A stretch of 64,000 nucleotides of DNA from Pedobacter roseus (lineage in GTDB: Bacteria; Bacteroidota; Bacteroidia; Sphingobacteriales; Sphingobacteriaceae), in assembly GCF_014395225.1 (NCBI RefSeq), contig NZ_CP060723.1:1984001-2048000 (forward strand), in the 5' to 3' direction. The position numbers and the translations under genes were made by a program. Under the pieces are notes generated by a model. The model had not been told where the DNA came from and did no database searches. It was given only the letters and a program-made list of their open reading frames with translations. Shown piece by piece: positions 62,569 to 64,000 of the stretch (position 1 is the first letter of the stretch; each line of letters begins with the position of its first letter).

Positions 62569-64000
62569 ATGTTAAAGCAAGTTAGTTACATAGTTTTATT
62601 CATCACGTTGTTTACCAATCAGTTATTGTTTGCGCAGCAATCGGTTCGTTTGAATAACAATTGGGAGTTTTTAAAACAAGATTTGGGTGGGATCTGGGAA
62701 GCCGTTCGTCCCGTAGGTGCAGGCAATCCGGAAGCCGTACCCCTTTGGCAAAAAGTGACTTTACCACATTGTGTAAATGCAGAGGATGCGGTAGATCCTG
62801 ACATAAACTATTATCAGGGTCCGGCCTGGTACCGTACGCAGCTTAGCATCGAAAATCCTTACCAGGGTGGAAGAACCATTTTGCATTTTGAAGGTGCCGG
62901 ACAAAAAACTGAAGTTTATGTATACACCACAAAAGTAGGTAGCCATATAGGTGGTTATGATGAATGGACGGTTGACATTACCGATGCGGTGGCGGCTTTC
63001 AAAAAAACGGATGTCTACCAAAAACAGTTTAAAGGTAAAGTTCCGGTTTCAGTAAGGACCGATAATTCAAGAGATCTCGAAATGATTCCTTCCGATTTAT
63101 CCGATTTTAATATCTACGGTGGGATTTACCGCTACCTCAACCTGGTTTATGTACCATCACTTTCAGTTGATAAAATGTTTGCCAAAGCCGAGGTAGATGC
63201 GCAGGGTAAATTGGGTAAATTAAGTGTTAAGGCCAGGTTTTATAATCCTGATCATATAGGAGGAGCAAGTATTAAATATAAATTGATTGATCCAAATGGG
63301 AAAATTGTAAATGAAACCTATAAAAAAATAGAAATTTCGGATGATTTAAAACTATGGGATATCGTAATTAAAAAGCCTGTTTTATGGAATACTGATAAAC
63401 CTCTTCAGTATACCTTGCAATATGAAGTAATCGCTTCAACAGGAAAATATAAAGGAGAAGAAAAAATCGGTTTCCGTAACATCGAATTTGTAGAAAAAGG
63501 ACCTTTTAACCTCAACGGAAAACGTTTATTGTTACGTGGAACGCATCGTCACGAAGATCATGCAGGTGTTGCAGCAGCCATGACTGAAGGTATGATCCGC
63601 CAGGAAATGCAAATGATGAAAGATATGGGGGTTAATTTTATCCGCCTGGGGCATTACCAGCAATCGCGCATTGTACTAAACCTTTGCGATAGTTTAGGCA
63701 TAATGGTGTGGGAAGAAATTCCATGGTGCCGTGGTGGTTTAGGCGGCGATATTTACAAACAACAAGCCAAAAGAATGCTTACCAATATGGTAGAGCAACA
63801 TTATAACCATCCTGCCATTATCATTTGGGGAATGGGCAACGAAAACGACTGGCCTGGCGATTTCCCTGAATTTGACAAAGAAAAAATCAGGGCTTTTATG
63901 AAAGAATTGAATGATCTTTCTCACCAGCTCGATAAATCGCGCTATACCGCCATCCGCCGTTGCGATTTCTGCAGTGATATTGTAGATGTTTATTCACCCT
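62569..64000 (+). CDS. Glycoside hydrolase family 2 enzyme 3, cut by window end
   Basis: This frame starts at the ATG at 62569 (signal peptide about 1-24, ending LLFAQ) and stays open to the last base, so the protein is at least 477 residues. The N-terminal sugar-binding domain shows PAWYRTQLSIENPYQGG. The barrel start has RGTHRHEDHAG and VNFIRLGHYQQSRIVLNLCD. The acid/base is Glu425 (IWGMGNENDWPG); the nucleophile would lie beyond the window. It is a third GH2 in one locus, on the same strand as the others and probably in the same transcript as DUF5009. Confidence 0.93.
   Translation, partial: MLKQVSYIVLFITLFTNQLLFAQQSVRLNNNWEFLKQDLGGIWEAVRPVGAGNPEAVPLWQKVTLPHCVNAEDAVDPDINYYQGPAWYRTQLSIENPYQGGRTILHFEGAGQKTEVYVYTTKVGSHIGGYDEWTVDITDAVAAFKKTDVYQKQFKGKVPVSVRTDNSRDLEMIPSDLSDFNIYGGIYRYLNLVYVPSLSVDKMFAKAEVDAQGKLGKLSVKARFYNPDHIGGASIKYKLIDPNGKIVNETYKKIEISDDLKLWDIVIKKPVLWNTDKPLQYTLQYEVIASTGKYKGEEKIGFRNIEFVEKGPFNLNGKRLLLRGTHRHEDHAGVAAAMTEGMIRQEMQMMKDMGVNFIRLGHYQQSRIVLNLCDSLGIMVWEEIPWCRGGLGGDIYKQQAKRMLTNMVEQHYNHPAIIIWGMGNENDWPGDFPEFDKEKIRAFMKELNDLSHQLDKSRYTAIRRCDFCSDIVDVYSP

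Overview
The window looks like chromosomal DNA of a Bacteroidota species, most likely Sphingobacteriaceae and close to Pedobacter. The base composition is AT-rich. SusC/SusD outer-membrane pairs, a PE-LIG-POL LigD, a PBP1C/alpha-2-macroglobulin pair, DUF3606 proteins and an abundance of small intergenic palindromes all fit that group, as do -7 promoter boxes of the TAnnTTTG type. This assignment rests on recognised protein families only; no rRNA or tRNA gene was seen.

Region by region: (1) 1-4.3 kb: the 3' end of a TolC-like efflux gene, an aldo/keto reductase, a secreted VOC protein and a secreted serine hydrolase, separated by repeat-rich gaps. (2) 4.3-9.6 kb: two DUF3606 proteins on either side of a GT87-type membrane glycosyltransferase, then full-length ligD and a Dabb protein. 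(3) 9.6-15.7 kb: small hypothetical proteins, a RICIN-like secreted protein, a DUF3095 protein with class III cyclase-like metal sites, a PAS histidine kinase, a semialdehyde dehydrogenase whose ATG lies inside a perfect hairpin, and a frameshifted MDR oxidoreductase. (4) 15.9-26.7 kb: a CDF transporter, a second aldo/keto reductase, galactose mutarotase, a HAD phosphatase, a Crp-like regulator, a PAP2 phosphatase, a zinc-ribbon/TPR membrane protein with a membrane metalloprotease, an OB-fold protein, and a putative ether-lipid pair (AGMO-like hydroxylase plus YhhN lysoplasmalogenase). (5) 27-41.7 kb: pbpC and alpha-2-macroglobulin separated by a frameshifted small secreted protein, then topA, a glutathione peroxidase and an MBL hydrolase. 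(6) 41.8-43.6 kb: divergent marR and MFS exporter genes sharing an operator-like palindrome. (7) 43.8-64 kb: a LacI regulator facing a polysaccharide utilisation locus.

The locus has two tandem susC/susD pairs, three GH2 enzymes (the third cut by the window edge), a GH10 endo-xylanase lipoprotein and a DUF5009 membrane acyltransferase-like protein. GH10 could cut a xylan-type chain at the surface, SusC/D could import the oligosaccharides, and the secreted GH2 enzymes could trim side groups. Two CG-centred perfect palindromes 52 bp apart lie in front of the lacI-type gene and are probable operators.

Two genes carry single-base shifts in homopolymers (G4 near 15452 and A8 near 29872), which could be real lesions or assembly errors. 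Several families of dispersed or tandem intergenic repeats account for most of the larger gaps. No complete insertion sequence, prophage or CRISPR array was found.
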